Below are positions 51,205 through 59,112 of a stretch of DNA of 64,000 nt, piece by piece. The position numbers and the translations under genes are program-made. Numbering within the stretch: the stretch's first letter is position 1; every line of letters starts with the position of its first letter. The stretch is from JABJOR01 sp965603075 (GTDB lineage Bacteria; Pseudomonadota; Alphaproteobacteria; Rhodospirillales; Casp-alpha2): contig CBFDBO010000002.1 of assembly GCA_965603075.1 (NCBI GenBank), positions 206,800 to 270,799 on the forward strand, written 5' to 3'. The notes under the pieces are model-generated. The model did not search any database, was not told the origin of the DNA, and saw only the letters and a list, made by a program, of their open reading frames with translations.

Positions 51205-51654
51205 CTAAAAAGGGCGATCAATTCTATAATCGCTTTTGATGGTCATGTCTTTACGCGGTCCGGTGATGCGCCATACAACACCCCAATGATGGGGGGTATG
51301 AGCCGTAAATAGTCCTTCATAGAGATCGGGTTGGCAATCGTGGGTGGTGCTGAACATCCCCGTTGATAAATCCAAATCATGGAAAAACCGTTCGTCGTCA
51401 AAGTAAACTTGGGCGATGTGAACGGGGGCAATGGGGGCGGGTGTGACGTCATGGGCAATGGGGGAATGATTTAGATCAGCGAAATCGTAGAAATAGCGCC
51501 GTTCGACGACATCTTTATAGTCGCCGATTTGTAAATCCCCTTGCTCGGAATAGATTAATCTATGGCAAAGGGCGGCATCCTCAACGAATACCCCTGCCCC
51601 CTTAAAAGCACCCGTTTCCATGATCTTACGATCATCGATGGTGCGCGTGATCAA
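51205..51654 (-). CDS. DUF6314-like protein with unclear start
   Basis: This protein of 149 aa or more is rich in aromatic and acidic residues: RYFYDFADLNHSPIAHDVTP and WGVVWRITGPRKDMTIKSDY. It resembles a small beta-barrel DUF6314 family. The listed start is TTG at 51654, but the frame upstream reads LLPVKHLKGFLKGRW, which looks like genuine N-terminal sequence, and reaches a stop without any ATG or GTG. The true start may be a rare codon near 51690, coupled to the end of bioY. The function is unknown. Confidence 0.7.
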   Translation of the reverse strand: MITRTIDDRKIMETGAFKGAGVFVEDAALCHRLIYSEQGDLQIGDYKDVVERRYFYDFADLNHSPIAHDVTPAPIAPVHIAQVYFDDERFFHDLDLSTGMFSTTHDCQPDLYEGLFTAHTPHHWGVVWRITGPRKDMTIKSDYRIDRPF

Positions 51655-51701
51655 CCAGCGTCCCTTTAGGAAACCTTTGAGGTGTTTGACGGGAAGCAGA
51701 A

Positions 51702-52316
51702 TTAGCCCCGTTTATTCTTTCCGATGATCTTCCATGTCAAAGGCAATATGGCAGCGGCAAGAGCCAGCTTGGTCAGATCACCAATGACAAATGGTGTGAA
51801 GCCCCAATCCAGAATGGGTTTATCCCAACCGAATAAAACGCCCAACCATAACAGACCCGGAATATAAATTAAGGCATTACCGATCAACATAGCACCGACA
51901 GTGGATACAACATTGCGGTCCCAGCCCCGTTCTGCCAACCAACCAACTGTAACAGCAGCCATAAGATAACCAATCAAATAACCACCCGTACCGCCAAGCA
52001 TATAAGCAATGCCAATCCCTTTTTCCGGGGTGCCGGCAAATACGGGAAGACCACTTGCGCCTTCAATCAGGTACAACAACACCGTTGCCCCGGCAAGCTT
52101 CCAACCATAAGCCATACTCATAGCCAAAATCACAAATGTGGTCATGGTCAACGGAACGGGAAAAAATGGAATTTGTGTACGGGCCGAGATAGCTAGGACC
52201 AATGTGCCAACAACAACAAGTACCGTTCCTCGCAGGACTTGATTAACATCCTTCATCGGGAAGATTGTCTGAAACAGTGTCGCATGTGTTGAAGTGTTGG
52301 TATTAAACGATTGCAT
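51702..52316 (-). CDS. bioY: Biotin transporter BioY
   Basis: This 204-aa membrane S-component of the biotin ECF-type transporter has PFFPVPLTMTTFVILAMSMAYG and LYLIEGASGLPVFAG, then YMLGGTGGYLIGYLMAA. These are the core BioY motifs. No bioMN genes are near, so it may work alone or with a distant energy module. A BioR-like box lies upstream. Confidence 0.93.
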   Translation of the reverse strand: MQSFNTNTSTHATLFQTIFPMKDVNQVLRGTVLVVVGTLVLAISARTQIPFFPVPLTMTTFVILAMSMAYGWKLAGATVLLYLIEGASGLPVFAGTPEKGIGIAYMLGGTGGYLIGYLMAAVTVGWLAERGWDRNVVSTVGAMLIGNALIYIPGLLWLGVLFGWDKPILDWGFTPFVIGDLTKLALAAAILPLTWKIIGKNKRG

Positions 52317-52368
52317 GACAGTAATCCTAGTATTGAGAAGCTAAAGATGGAATTTATAGTATTTAATA

Positions 52369-52378
52369 GTATCTATTA
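52369..52378. promoter_or_regulatory. Possible BioR box upstream of bioY
   Basis: GTATCTATTA matches the alphaproteobacterial BioR consensus TTATMKATAA at 8 of 10 positions and lies 53 bp before the bioY start codon. The mismatches break the outer symmetry, so this is tentative. Confidence 0.3.
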
Positions 52379-52400
52379 GTACGAAAGAAGCCGTGTTGGA

Positions 52401-54647
52401 TCAAGTAAATCTGTTCACCCGTGGAAATCCTTTTGGTACCGTCATACCCGCTTGGGCACGTTTGCCAATCCAAGCTTTGATGTCGTTTTCTGTGCGAACC
52501 CCGGAGCCCGTTTGCCATGATAGGCCATCGGCAAGCGTGAAAGCCTTGATATCGCGCAAGTCACCAGATTTATAGCGCTGTAAGATAACCCCCTTGCCGC
52601 GCGCCATAACGGGCAACTCGTCAAGTGAGAAGATCAACAGCTTACGGTTCTCGCCCAATACGGCCAGACAATCAGAACCGGGTTCTATAACAGCGCAAAT
52701 CCGGGCTTCTTCAGAAGCCGATACGTTCAATGCTTGTTTGCCGTTCTTGGTTTGGGCAACAACGTCTTTTTCTTCAACGATAAAACCACGACCCGTGTCG
52801 GATGCGACAATAAGCCTGCGTTCAGGGTCATGCAGCATCATGGTCACCACATCAAAAGCATTGCCCAGATCAATTTGCAATCGGACCGGCTCACCATGTC
52901 CGCGTCCCCCGGGCAGTTTATCACAGCCAATGGTGTAAAACCGTCCGTTGGTAGCAAAAATCAGCAACTTATCCGTGGTCTGGGCTTCAACAGTAAAGCG
53001 GCCCCGATCATCATCCTTGAACTTCAAGGTTTCAGGATCGATACCGTGTCCTTTGATGGACCGTATCCAGCCCTTTTCAGAGCAAACGATGGTAATGGGT
53101 TCGCGTTCGATGTAGGCCTCAAGCGGGACGATGACGGCGGTTGGTGCCGTGCCAATTTTCGTTCGGCGTTTACCCAGTTCCTCGTCCTTGGAAAACTTCT
53201 TTTTCAAGTCTGCGACTTCGCCGGCAATGACCTTCCATTGCAGGGTATCATCGGCTAATAATTTATTCAGCTCAATGGCTTCATTGGACAGCTCAGTATG
53301 CTCGCTCTGGATGGTGATCTCTTCCAATTTACGCAATTGGCGAAGACGCATATTAAGGATGGCTTCGACCTGAACGTCGTTTAATTTGAAGCGATCCATC
53401 ATGATCTGCTTGGGCTCGTCCTCTTCTCGAATGATCTGAATCACTTCATCGAGATTAAGGTACGCAATCAAGAAACCTTCAAGTATTTCAAGACGTTGTT
53501 TTATTTTATTCAAGCGATAGGTTGAGCGTCTGATCAGCACCACTTTGCGGTGATCTAAGAACGCGAGCAAGGCTTCACGCAAGTTCATCACGCGCGGTAC
53601 ATTGTGAGCGTTTAACACATTCAGATTGAGACTAAAGCGTGTCTCAAAATCAGTTTGTGAGAACAAGTGCTCCATCAACATTTCGGCCTCAATGGTACGG
53701 TTTTTGGGTTCTAAAACAATCCGCACGTCGGTCGTGGACTCGTCGCGGATGTCTGCCAAAAACGGCAACTTGCGCAGCTCCATCATCTCGGCGATTTTTT
53801 CGATCAAACGGGCCTTTTGAACTTGGTAGGGAATGTTGGTGACCACGATCTGGTATTGCCCCCGCCCTAAGTCCTCAACCTCCCAACTGGCGCGCAGACG
53901 GAAACTACCGCGTCCGGTTCGGTAGGACTCGATAATGGACTCGCGGGGCTCGACCAACACCCCCCCGGTGGGGAAATCCGGTCCGGGGATCATATCAACC
54001 AGTTTATCAAACCCGGCGTTGGGGAATTTGATCAGATGGGCCAGCGCGTCGGCCAGTTCAACAATATTATGGGGAGGAATGCTCGTGGCCATGCCGACGG
54101 CAATTCCAGCCGCGCCATTTGCCAGTAAATTAGGGAAACAAGCGGGTAAAACGATGGGTTCGGATTCAGAACCATCATAGGTTTCGCGAAAATCAACGCT
54201 ATCCTCGTCAATACCTTCCAGCAAAATCCAAGCAACATCCGTCAATCGTGCTTCGGTATAACGCATGGCCGCTGCATTATCGCCATCGATATTACCAAAG
54301 TTGCCTTGCCCTTCGACCAAGGGATAACGAACGGCGAATTCTTGCGCTAAACGAACCATGGCATCGTAGATTGAGGCGTCCCCATGAGGGTGGTATTTAC
54401 CCATGACATCACCCACCACTCGAGCGCATTTTTTAAAGCCGGATTTGGGGTCTAACTTCAATTGGCGCATGGCGTATAACAAGCGTCTATGGACGGGTTT
54501 CAGACCATCGCGCACATCCGGTAGCGAGCGCGACATAATGGTCGAGAGCGCGTAGGATAAATACCGCTCACCCAGCGCGTCTGCGAGGGGGACATCGCGA
54601 ATGTTCTCGTTGTTGTCATTGCTTTTGGCGGAGGACGATTTGCTCAT
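52401..54647 (-). CDS. parC: DNA topoisomerase IV subunit A
   Basis: The protein is 748 aa from the ATG at 54647 (MSKSSSAK; TTTGGAAAA ahead). It has the GyrA/ParC breakage-rejoining domain with the catalytic Tyr in AAMRYTEARL, SYALSTIMSRSLPDVRDGLK, and HPHGDASIYDAMVRLAQEF with its quinolone-region sequence. C-terminal beta-pinwheel blades are present, but the GyrA-box typical of GyrA is not seen. It decatenates chromosomes. Confidence 0.93.
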   Translation of the reverse strand: MSKSSSAKSNDNNENIRDVPLADALGERYLSYALSTIMSRSLPDVRDGLKPVHRRLLYAMRQLKLDPKSGFKKCARVVGDVMGKYHPHGDASIYDAMVRLAQEFAVRYPLVEGQGNFGNIDGDNAAAMRYTEARLTDVAWILLEGIDEDSVDFRETYDGSESEPIVLPACFPNLLANGAAGIAVGMATSIPPHNIVELADALAHLIKFPNAGFDKLVDMIPGPDFPTGGVLVEPRESIIESYRTGRGSFRLRASWEVEDLGRGQYQIVVTNIPYQVQKARLIEKIAEMMELRKLPFLADIRDESTTDVRIVLEPKNRTIEAEMLMEHLFSQTDFETRFSLNLNVLNAHNVPRVMNLREALLAFLDHRKVVLIRRSTYRLNKIKQRLEILEGFLIAYLNLDEVIQIIREEDEPKQIMMDRFKLNDVQVEAILNMRLRQLRKLEEITIQSEHTELSNEAIELNKLLADDTLQWKVIAGEVADLKKKFSKDEELGKRRTKIGTAPTAVIVPLEAYIEREPITIVCSEKGWIRSIKGHGIDPETLKFKDDDRGRFTVEAQTTDKLLIFATNGRFYTIGCDKLPGGRGHGEPVRLQIDLGNAFDVVTMMLHDPERRLIVASDTGRGFIVEEKDVVAQTKNGKQALNVSASEEARICAVIEPGSDCLAVLGENRKLLIFSLDELPVMARGKGVILQRYKSGDLRDIKAFTLADGLSWQTGSGVRTENDIKAWIGKRAQAGMTVPKGFPRVNRFT

Positions 54648-54775
54648 AATTTTTCCAAAAAGATACCGATTAGTCACGGTTTGGTCAGCGTTTAGTTACG
54701 ATTTAGTTACCGTGAGATTTGACACTATATTACCGTTCACGCAGGGTCGGTACAATGAGGGCTAATTGGGCAGGT

Positions 54776-54800
54776 TTATCAGGGGGTTATCAGGGCGTTA
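54776..54800. repeat. 11-bp duplication at the recO 3' end
   Basis: TTATCAGGGGG (54776) and TTATCAGGGCG (54787) are followed by TTA of the recO stop codon at 54798. On the minus strand the two units each supply TGATAA after the gene's own TAA. Confidence 0.75.
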
Positions 54801-55535
54801 ACTTTCCCGAGAAGCACGAGACACTAAGGTCTGTACGAATCGGGTTCGCGCGTCGGGCTGGTCTTGGTTATTCTCTGCGTAGGCATGCAAGTTCAGGAAA
54901 TACCCCGTCAGTTGCAAGCCCGCAACAATCTCGCTTAAGGAACGGGCCGGCTGACCGGCTTTTAGGATGAACGGGGGCAAGGTTAACAGGCGTTCTTTGT
55001 AAGGTTCTCCGGCACCGGACGAGACCGCCCTGCCCGATTTTGGCGAAACATAAATCAGGTCTTTATTGGTACCCGTGGCGGCACATGTGCTTAAATCCAA
55101 ACCAAAACCAAGTTCGCTTAAAATGCCGAGCTCCCATTTCACATAGAGCGACCCCCATTCTTCCACGAGCAGATTTTCCAGCAAGACCAGCAGACCATCA
55201 TAAATGCTGGGGTGCGCTTCACGCTCGGGTAATACGGTTGCACATACAGCGCAGGCAGAGCTAAGCGCCATAAGCCTGATAGGGTCATCCATGACGCTGG
55301 CGGAGATAGGACGGGTTAATTCACAGGTGAAGCTACCGAGATGCTCTGGCAGCCTTGCCCGCCACCGTGCATGAACGAGATTTCCAGTTTGCAGGATCCC
55401 CCGATTGGATTTTCCTGCGCCGCCTTTGACCAAACCACTATAACGACCATGCTCGCGGCTTAAAAGCGAGACAATCAGGGATGTCTCACCGTGGCGGCGA
55501 GTGGTGATCACCAGCGCATCATCGCTCCATTCCAT
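54798..55535 (-). CDS. recO: DNA repair protein RecO
   Basis: This 245-aa protein has an N-terminal OB fold (MEWSDDALVITTRRHGETSLIVSLLSREHG), then GLVKGGAGKSNRGILQ and a helical C-terminal domain. It loads RecA with RecR onto single-stranded DNA. It follows era in the standard order. Confidence 0.92.
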   Translation of the reverse strand: MEWSDDALVITTRRHGETSLIVSLLSREHGRYSGLVKGGAGKSNRGILQTGNLVHARWRARLPEHLGSFTCELTRPISASVMDDPIRLMALSSACAVCATVLPEREAHPSIYDGLLVLLENLLVEEWGSLYVKWELGILSELGFGLDLSTCAATGTNKDLIYVSPKSGRAVSSGAGEPYKERLLTLPPFILKAGQPARSLSEIVAGLQLTGYFLNLHAYAENNQDQPDARTRFVQTLVSRASRES

Positions 55536-55567
55536 GATAGGTCGTATCCATTAAACGCTAATATTAA

Positions 55568-55593
55568 GCATTAAAATCAGGCATTAAAATCTA
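55568..55593. repeat. 13-bp duplication at the era 3' end
   Basis: GCATTAAAATCAG (55568) and GCATTAAAATCTA (55581) are adjacent. The era stop codon (TGA, minus strand, 55577-55579) lies in the first unit, at the junction of the two copies. Confidence 0.85.
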
Positions 55594-56524
55594 GGCCCCA
55601 ATCCCTATAGCGTTCCGGGTCGTTGCCCCAATTCTCACGGACTTTGACGAACAGCATAACGTGGACTTTTTGATCGAGGATTTCTTCCATCTGGACGCGA
55701 GATTTGGCACCGATGGATTTAATCCGCGCGCCACCCTTACCCAGTACAATGGCTTTCTGGCTGTCGCGTTCCACATAGATCACTTGATTGATGGCCACAC
55801 TGCCATCTTTTTTCTCTTCCCAGCTCTCGGTTTCAATGGTCACCGCGTAAGGCAATTCCTGATGCAATTGCATGTATAGCTGCTCGCGGGTTACTTCTGC
55901 GGCCAACAACCGTGCGGGCATATCGCTGATTTGGTCGGGGGGGAACAAATAAGGCCCTGCGGGAATGGTTTTGGCTAAATCACTCACTAAATCATCCACG
56001 CCATCGCCATTCAGGGCAGAAATCATATAGATATTATTGAAAATGCCTTCGACACTCAATGTGGCCGTCAATTCAAGAAGTTTCTCTTTTGCGACCAGGT
56101 CAACCTTGTTGAGAACCAGATCGACTTTCAAATGCTTTTGTTTTAACCCTTCGACAATCGTCTTGGAATCTTTGTCATAACCTTTGAGACAATCAACCAG
56201 CAGCACAATATGATCGGCGTCACTGGCGCCGCCCCAAGCGGCTGCCACCATGGCACGGTCTAATCTGCGTTTGGGCTGGAAGATGCCGGGGGTATCAATA
56301 AAGATTAATTGCGCCTCGCCTTGCATCATGATGCCCAAAACCCGGGTACGCGTGGTTTGCACCTTTGGAGAGACAATAGAGACCTTGGTGCCAACAACCC
56401 GGTTGATAAAGGTTGATTTACCGGCATTGGGCGCACCCAGTACGGCGATGAAACCTGATCTTGTTTGGCTGTTGTCGGTACCCGTTTGGGTATCAACTGG
56501 TGTATCAGTCGGTGTATCAGTCAT
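55577..56524 (-). CDS. era: GTPase Era
   Basis: The protein is 315 aa from the ATG at 56524. The GTPase domain has G1 GAPNAGKST, G3 DTPG and G4 NKVD, and a KH RNA-binding domain follows (ERDSQKAIVLGKGGARIKSIG). Era matures the 16S rRNA 3' end. The N-terminus MTDTPTDTPVDTQTGTD comes from 12-bp tandem units. Confidence 0.95.
   Translation of the reverse strand: MTDTPTDTPVDTQTGTDNSQTRSGFIAVLGAPNAGKSTFINRVVGTKVSIVSPKVQTTRTRVLGIMMQGEAQLIFIDTPGIFQPKRRLDRAMVAAAWGGASDADHIVLLVDCLKGYDKDSKTIVEGLKQKHLKVDLVLNKVDLVAKEKLLELTATLSVEGIFNNIYMISALNGDGVDDLVSDLAKTIPAGPYLFPPDQISDMPARLLAAEVTREQLYMQLHQELPYAVTIETESWEEKKDGSVAINQVIYVERDSQKAIVLGKGGARIKSIGAKSRVQMEEILDQKVHVMLFVKVRENWGNDPERYRDWGLDFNA
56499..56522. repeat. 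12-bp in-frame duplication at the era N-terminus
   Basis: GGTGTATCAGTC is repeated exactly at 56499 and 56511, with a third degenerate copy before it. It encodes DTP(T/V) repeats directly after the start codon and keeps frame. Confidence 0.9.
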
Positions 56525-56545
56525 AATGGTTCTGTATTTCAATTG

Positions 56546-57235
56546 TCATAAAGTTGTTTTGATGCAGTCTAGCATCATTTTCGCCACGGCCTGTTCGGCC
56601 TTTTGCTTGGACAGGCCTTGGGCTTGTTGTGGTGGATAACCCGCAATATCTAATTCAATAGTAAACGAAGGTGCGTGCGAAGGCCCGGATTGTTTTACAA
56701 CGTTATATTTTGGCAACCCCAGATCGTTTGCTTGGGTCCATTCTTGCAAAGCCGTTTTATTGTCTTGTGGCGGTTTTGGGTCTTCTTTGATTAATTCTTC
56801 CCAAAATAGCTGGATAACGTCTTGAGCGCTATTTATGCCGCTATCGAGAAAGACCGCCGCGATCAGCGCTTCACAGGCATCCGCCAAAATAGCAGGGTTC
56901 TGCCGGCCACCGCTGCTTTCCTCGCTGTGGGACAATTCCAAATAACAGCCGAGATCTATAACCGTCGCAACCCGACTTAGGGCTTCTTTGCGTACCAATG
57001 CGGTATAACGCAAAGCCATCTTTCCTTCAGCTTCCTCAGGAAATCTAATATAGAGCATTTTTGCAATCACCAACCCCAGCACACGATCCCCTAGAAATTC
57101 CATGCGTTCGTTGGATAAATCTGAACCGTTCACAGAAGCGGAATGGCTGGAGTGGGTTAAGGCAAGCACCAGCAGTGACTTATCCTTGAAGGAATATCCG
57201 ATGCGTTCTTCAAGAGTTTCAAGCTTTTTATGCAT
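56546..57235 (-). CDS. rnc: Ribonuclease III
   Basis: This 229-aa enzyme has the signature NERMEFLGDRVLGLVIAKML and the second catalytic acidic site ADACEALIAAVFLDSG. A C-terminal double-stranded-RNA-binding domain follows (TALQEWTQANDLGLPKYNV). It processes rRNA precursors. It is 21 bp from era and 6 bp from lepB. Confidence 0.96.
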   Translation of the reverse strand: MHKKLETLEERIGYSFKDKSLLVLALTHSSHSASVNGSDLSNERMEFLGDRVLGLVIAKMLYIRFPEEAEGKMALRYTALVRKEALSRVATVIDLGCYLELSHSEESSGGRQNPAILADACEALIAAVFLDSGINSAQDVIQLFWEELIKEDPKPPQDNKTALQEWTQANDLGLPKYNVVKQSGPSHAPSFTIELDIAGYPPQQAQGLSKQKAEQAVAKMMLDCIKTTL

Positions 57236-57241
57236 TAGAGA

Positions 57242-57979
57242 TCACTTGATTGATTGAAAAAAGCGCTCCAAGCGCAATGTGTCTGGCCATTTCCAGAATT
57301 CGAAGACACTACCATCAATCGAGAAAAAAATAAATTCCGCTCTACCAACAAGGTTATCAACCGGAATATACCCCACATCACTCAAGAAACGGCTGTCTCG
57401 TGATCGGTCGCGGTTATCACCCATGGCAAAATAATGTCCCACGGGAACAGTATAAACCGGGGTGTTATCAAACATCTGGGTATCGCTGATTTCCAAAATT
57501 TCGTGTACCACGCCACCGGGCAATGTTTCGGTGAATTGTGGAGAGCGATTAAAAGTATTATCGGCGTAACCGGGCGTGATGAAGTCATCGGTTCTAACCC
57601 GCCCTACGGATGTTCCATTGATGTGGACGATGCCGTTCACGACCTGTACGCGATCACCGGGCAATCCAATAATACGTTTGATGTAATCTGTTTTGTTGTC
57701 TTTGGGTAATTTGAAGACAGCCACGTCACCGCGTTCTGGCGGGGTGAAAAAGATACGGTCTTCGATCAGTGGAAGACTGAAGGGCAGCGAGTATTTGCTG
57801 AAACCATAGGAATGTTTAGAGACAAACAAATAATCACCAACCAGTAAAGTTGGGATCATGGAGCCAGAAGGAATATTGAAAGGTTCATAGCCGAACGTGC
57901 GCACAAACAACGCAATTAAAATTGCGTAAATTACTGTGCGGACCATGTCCATCAGTTCGTTAACTTTGTTCGTTTTCAT
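57242..57979 (-). CDS. lepB: Signal peptidase I
   Basis: The protein is 245 aa from the ATG at 57979 (MKTNKVNELMDMVRT), which precedes a single N-terminal membrane anchor. Catalytic Ser40 lies in IPSGSMIPTL and Lys101 in DYIKRIIGLPGD, and the C-terminal box is GDNRDRSRDSRF. It removes Sec and Tat signal peptides. Confidence 0.94.
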   Translation of the reverse strand: MKTNKVNELMDMVRTVIYAILIALFVRTFGYEPFNIPSGSMIPTLLVGDYLFVSKHSYGFSKYSLPFSLPLIEDRIFFTPPERGDVAVFKLPKDNKTDYIKRIIGLPGDRVQVVNGIVHINGTSVGRVRTDDFITPGYADNTFNRSPQFTETLPGGVVHEILEISDTQMFDNTPVYTVPVGHYFAMGDNRDRSRDSRFLSDVGYIPVDNLVGRAEFIFFSIDGSVFEFWKWPDTLRLERFFQSIK

Positions 57980-58087
57980 TAAGGTGGTAGAACTTTTTAA
58001 AATCAATGAGTTAGTTGCAAATTAATAAATATAAAAAGAGATATGAACGGGTGGGAGGGACTAGTCAAGATCGAACTCACATTCCGC

Positions 58088-58489
58088 TTATTCGGGAACG
58101 GCGGAAATGATAACGATTGCCTGTGCCGTTGGGTCTTCATCGGTCAGCGATATGTTAATTTGAGGCTTCATACCGGGAGGCGTGAGATACATTAAGCGCT
58201 CTAATGCGCCGTTTTTTAAGATTAATTCAGGTTTACCCAATGGATCATTGCTCAGCACCATATCGCGCCAGAAAACACCTTTTCGGAAGCCCGTACCGAG
58301 GGCTTTGGCACATGCTTCTTTTGCGGCAAACCGTAAAGCGTAACCAGAGGCTCTTTTATGGGGGCGACGCTCGACAGCGGCTTGCTCGCTTGGGTCGTAA
58401 AGCCTTGAAATAAAACGTTCTCCAAATGATTTTAGGGTTTTTTCAATGCGCCTTGAATCACATAAATCCGTTCCAAGTCCAATAATCAT
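58088..58489 (-). CDS. acpS: Holo-[acyl-carrier-protein] synthase
   Basis: This 133-aa protein begins MIIGLGTDLCDSRRIE (metal Asp) and has RFAAKEACAKALGTGFRKGV, the AcpS core. It transfers phosphopantetheine from CoA to ACP. GAGGTAG precedes the ATG. It lies between DUF2062 and lepB as in other Alphaproteobacteria, although pdxJ, a frequent neighbour, is absent. Confidence 0.95.
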   Translation of the reverse strand: MIIGLGTDLCDSRRIEKTLKSFGERFISRLYDPSEQAAVERRPHKRASGYALRFAAKEACAKALGTGFRKGVFWRDMVLSNDPLGKPELILKNGALERLMYLTPPGMKPQINISLTDEDPTAQAIVIISAVPE

Positions 58490-58530
58490 AATGCTACCTC
58501 ATGTATCAATAACGGGTCTGTATTTGGGGT

Positions 58531-59103
58531 TTACGGGCGGGAGGATTTGCGACGCTTGCGGCGATGCTGATAACCATCAATCAAGCGGATCAGTGGAAAA
58601 TAAAAGATGAGCCAGACAACCAAAGCGGTGGGAATACTACTGATGAACATGGGCCAAACCACCGGGATCATCACCTCGATAAAAGTGCTTACATCGAATT
58701 TCAATAACGCTTCCCCAACCAAGCTGAATGTCGCATAGAAATCAGGATGTTCCTCGGTAATATTTGTTCCGTTTCTGAGCATCCAACTGCCCGATTCGTA
58801 AAGCCAGACCCATATAAACGGGAATGTCCAAGGATTGCCGACAATCGTTCCGATGGCCGATGCCAACATATTAGCCCGGATGATCCAAGCAAAAATTGCG
58901 GATATGATGATGTGCAAACCAACAAAGGGGGTAAACGAAATTGCCGCGCCACAGGCAAATCCAGCTGCAATGGAATAAGATGATCCGGGTAACCGGGCCA
59001 ATCGGTGCATGATATAATGACTGGCGCGTTTCCAACCGCTTTTGGGCCATAACCAACCGTGAAAACGTTTTGATATATCCAATTTATGGCGGCGGTCGAA
59101 CAT
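58531..59103 (-). CDS. DUF2062 membrane protein
   Basis: This 190-aa protein has the DUF2062 core SYSIAAGFACGAAISFTPFVG and GTIVGNPWTFPFIWVWLYESG between about three hydrophobic segments, plus a very basic C-terminus (RRKRRKSSRP). The function is unknown. It lies 9 bp after spoT. Confidence 0.88.
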   Translation of the reverse strand: MFDRRHKLDISKRFHGWLWPKSGWKRASHYIMHRLARLPGSSYSIAAGFACGAAISFTPFVGLHIIISAIFAWIIRANMLASAIGTIVGNPWTFPFIWVWLYESGSWMLRNGTNITEEHPDFYATFSLVGEALLKFDVSTFIEVMIPVVWPMFISSIPTALVVWLIFYFPLIRLIDGYQHRRKRRKSSRP

Positions 59104-59112
59104 GGCTGTTTG

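Noticed and set aside
54680..54711. Tandem repeat in the parC leader (TTTAGTTAC twice)
   Set aside because: A 10-11-bp near-repeat is present but too short and degenerate to list as a separate feature.
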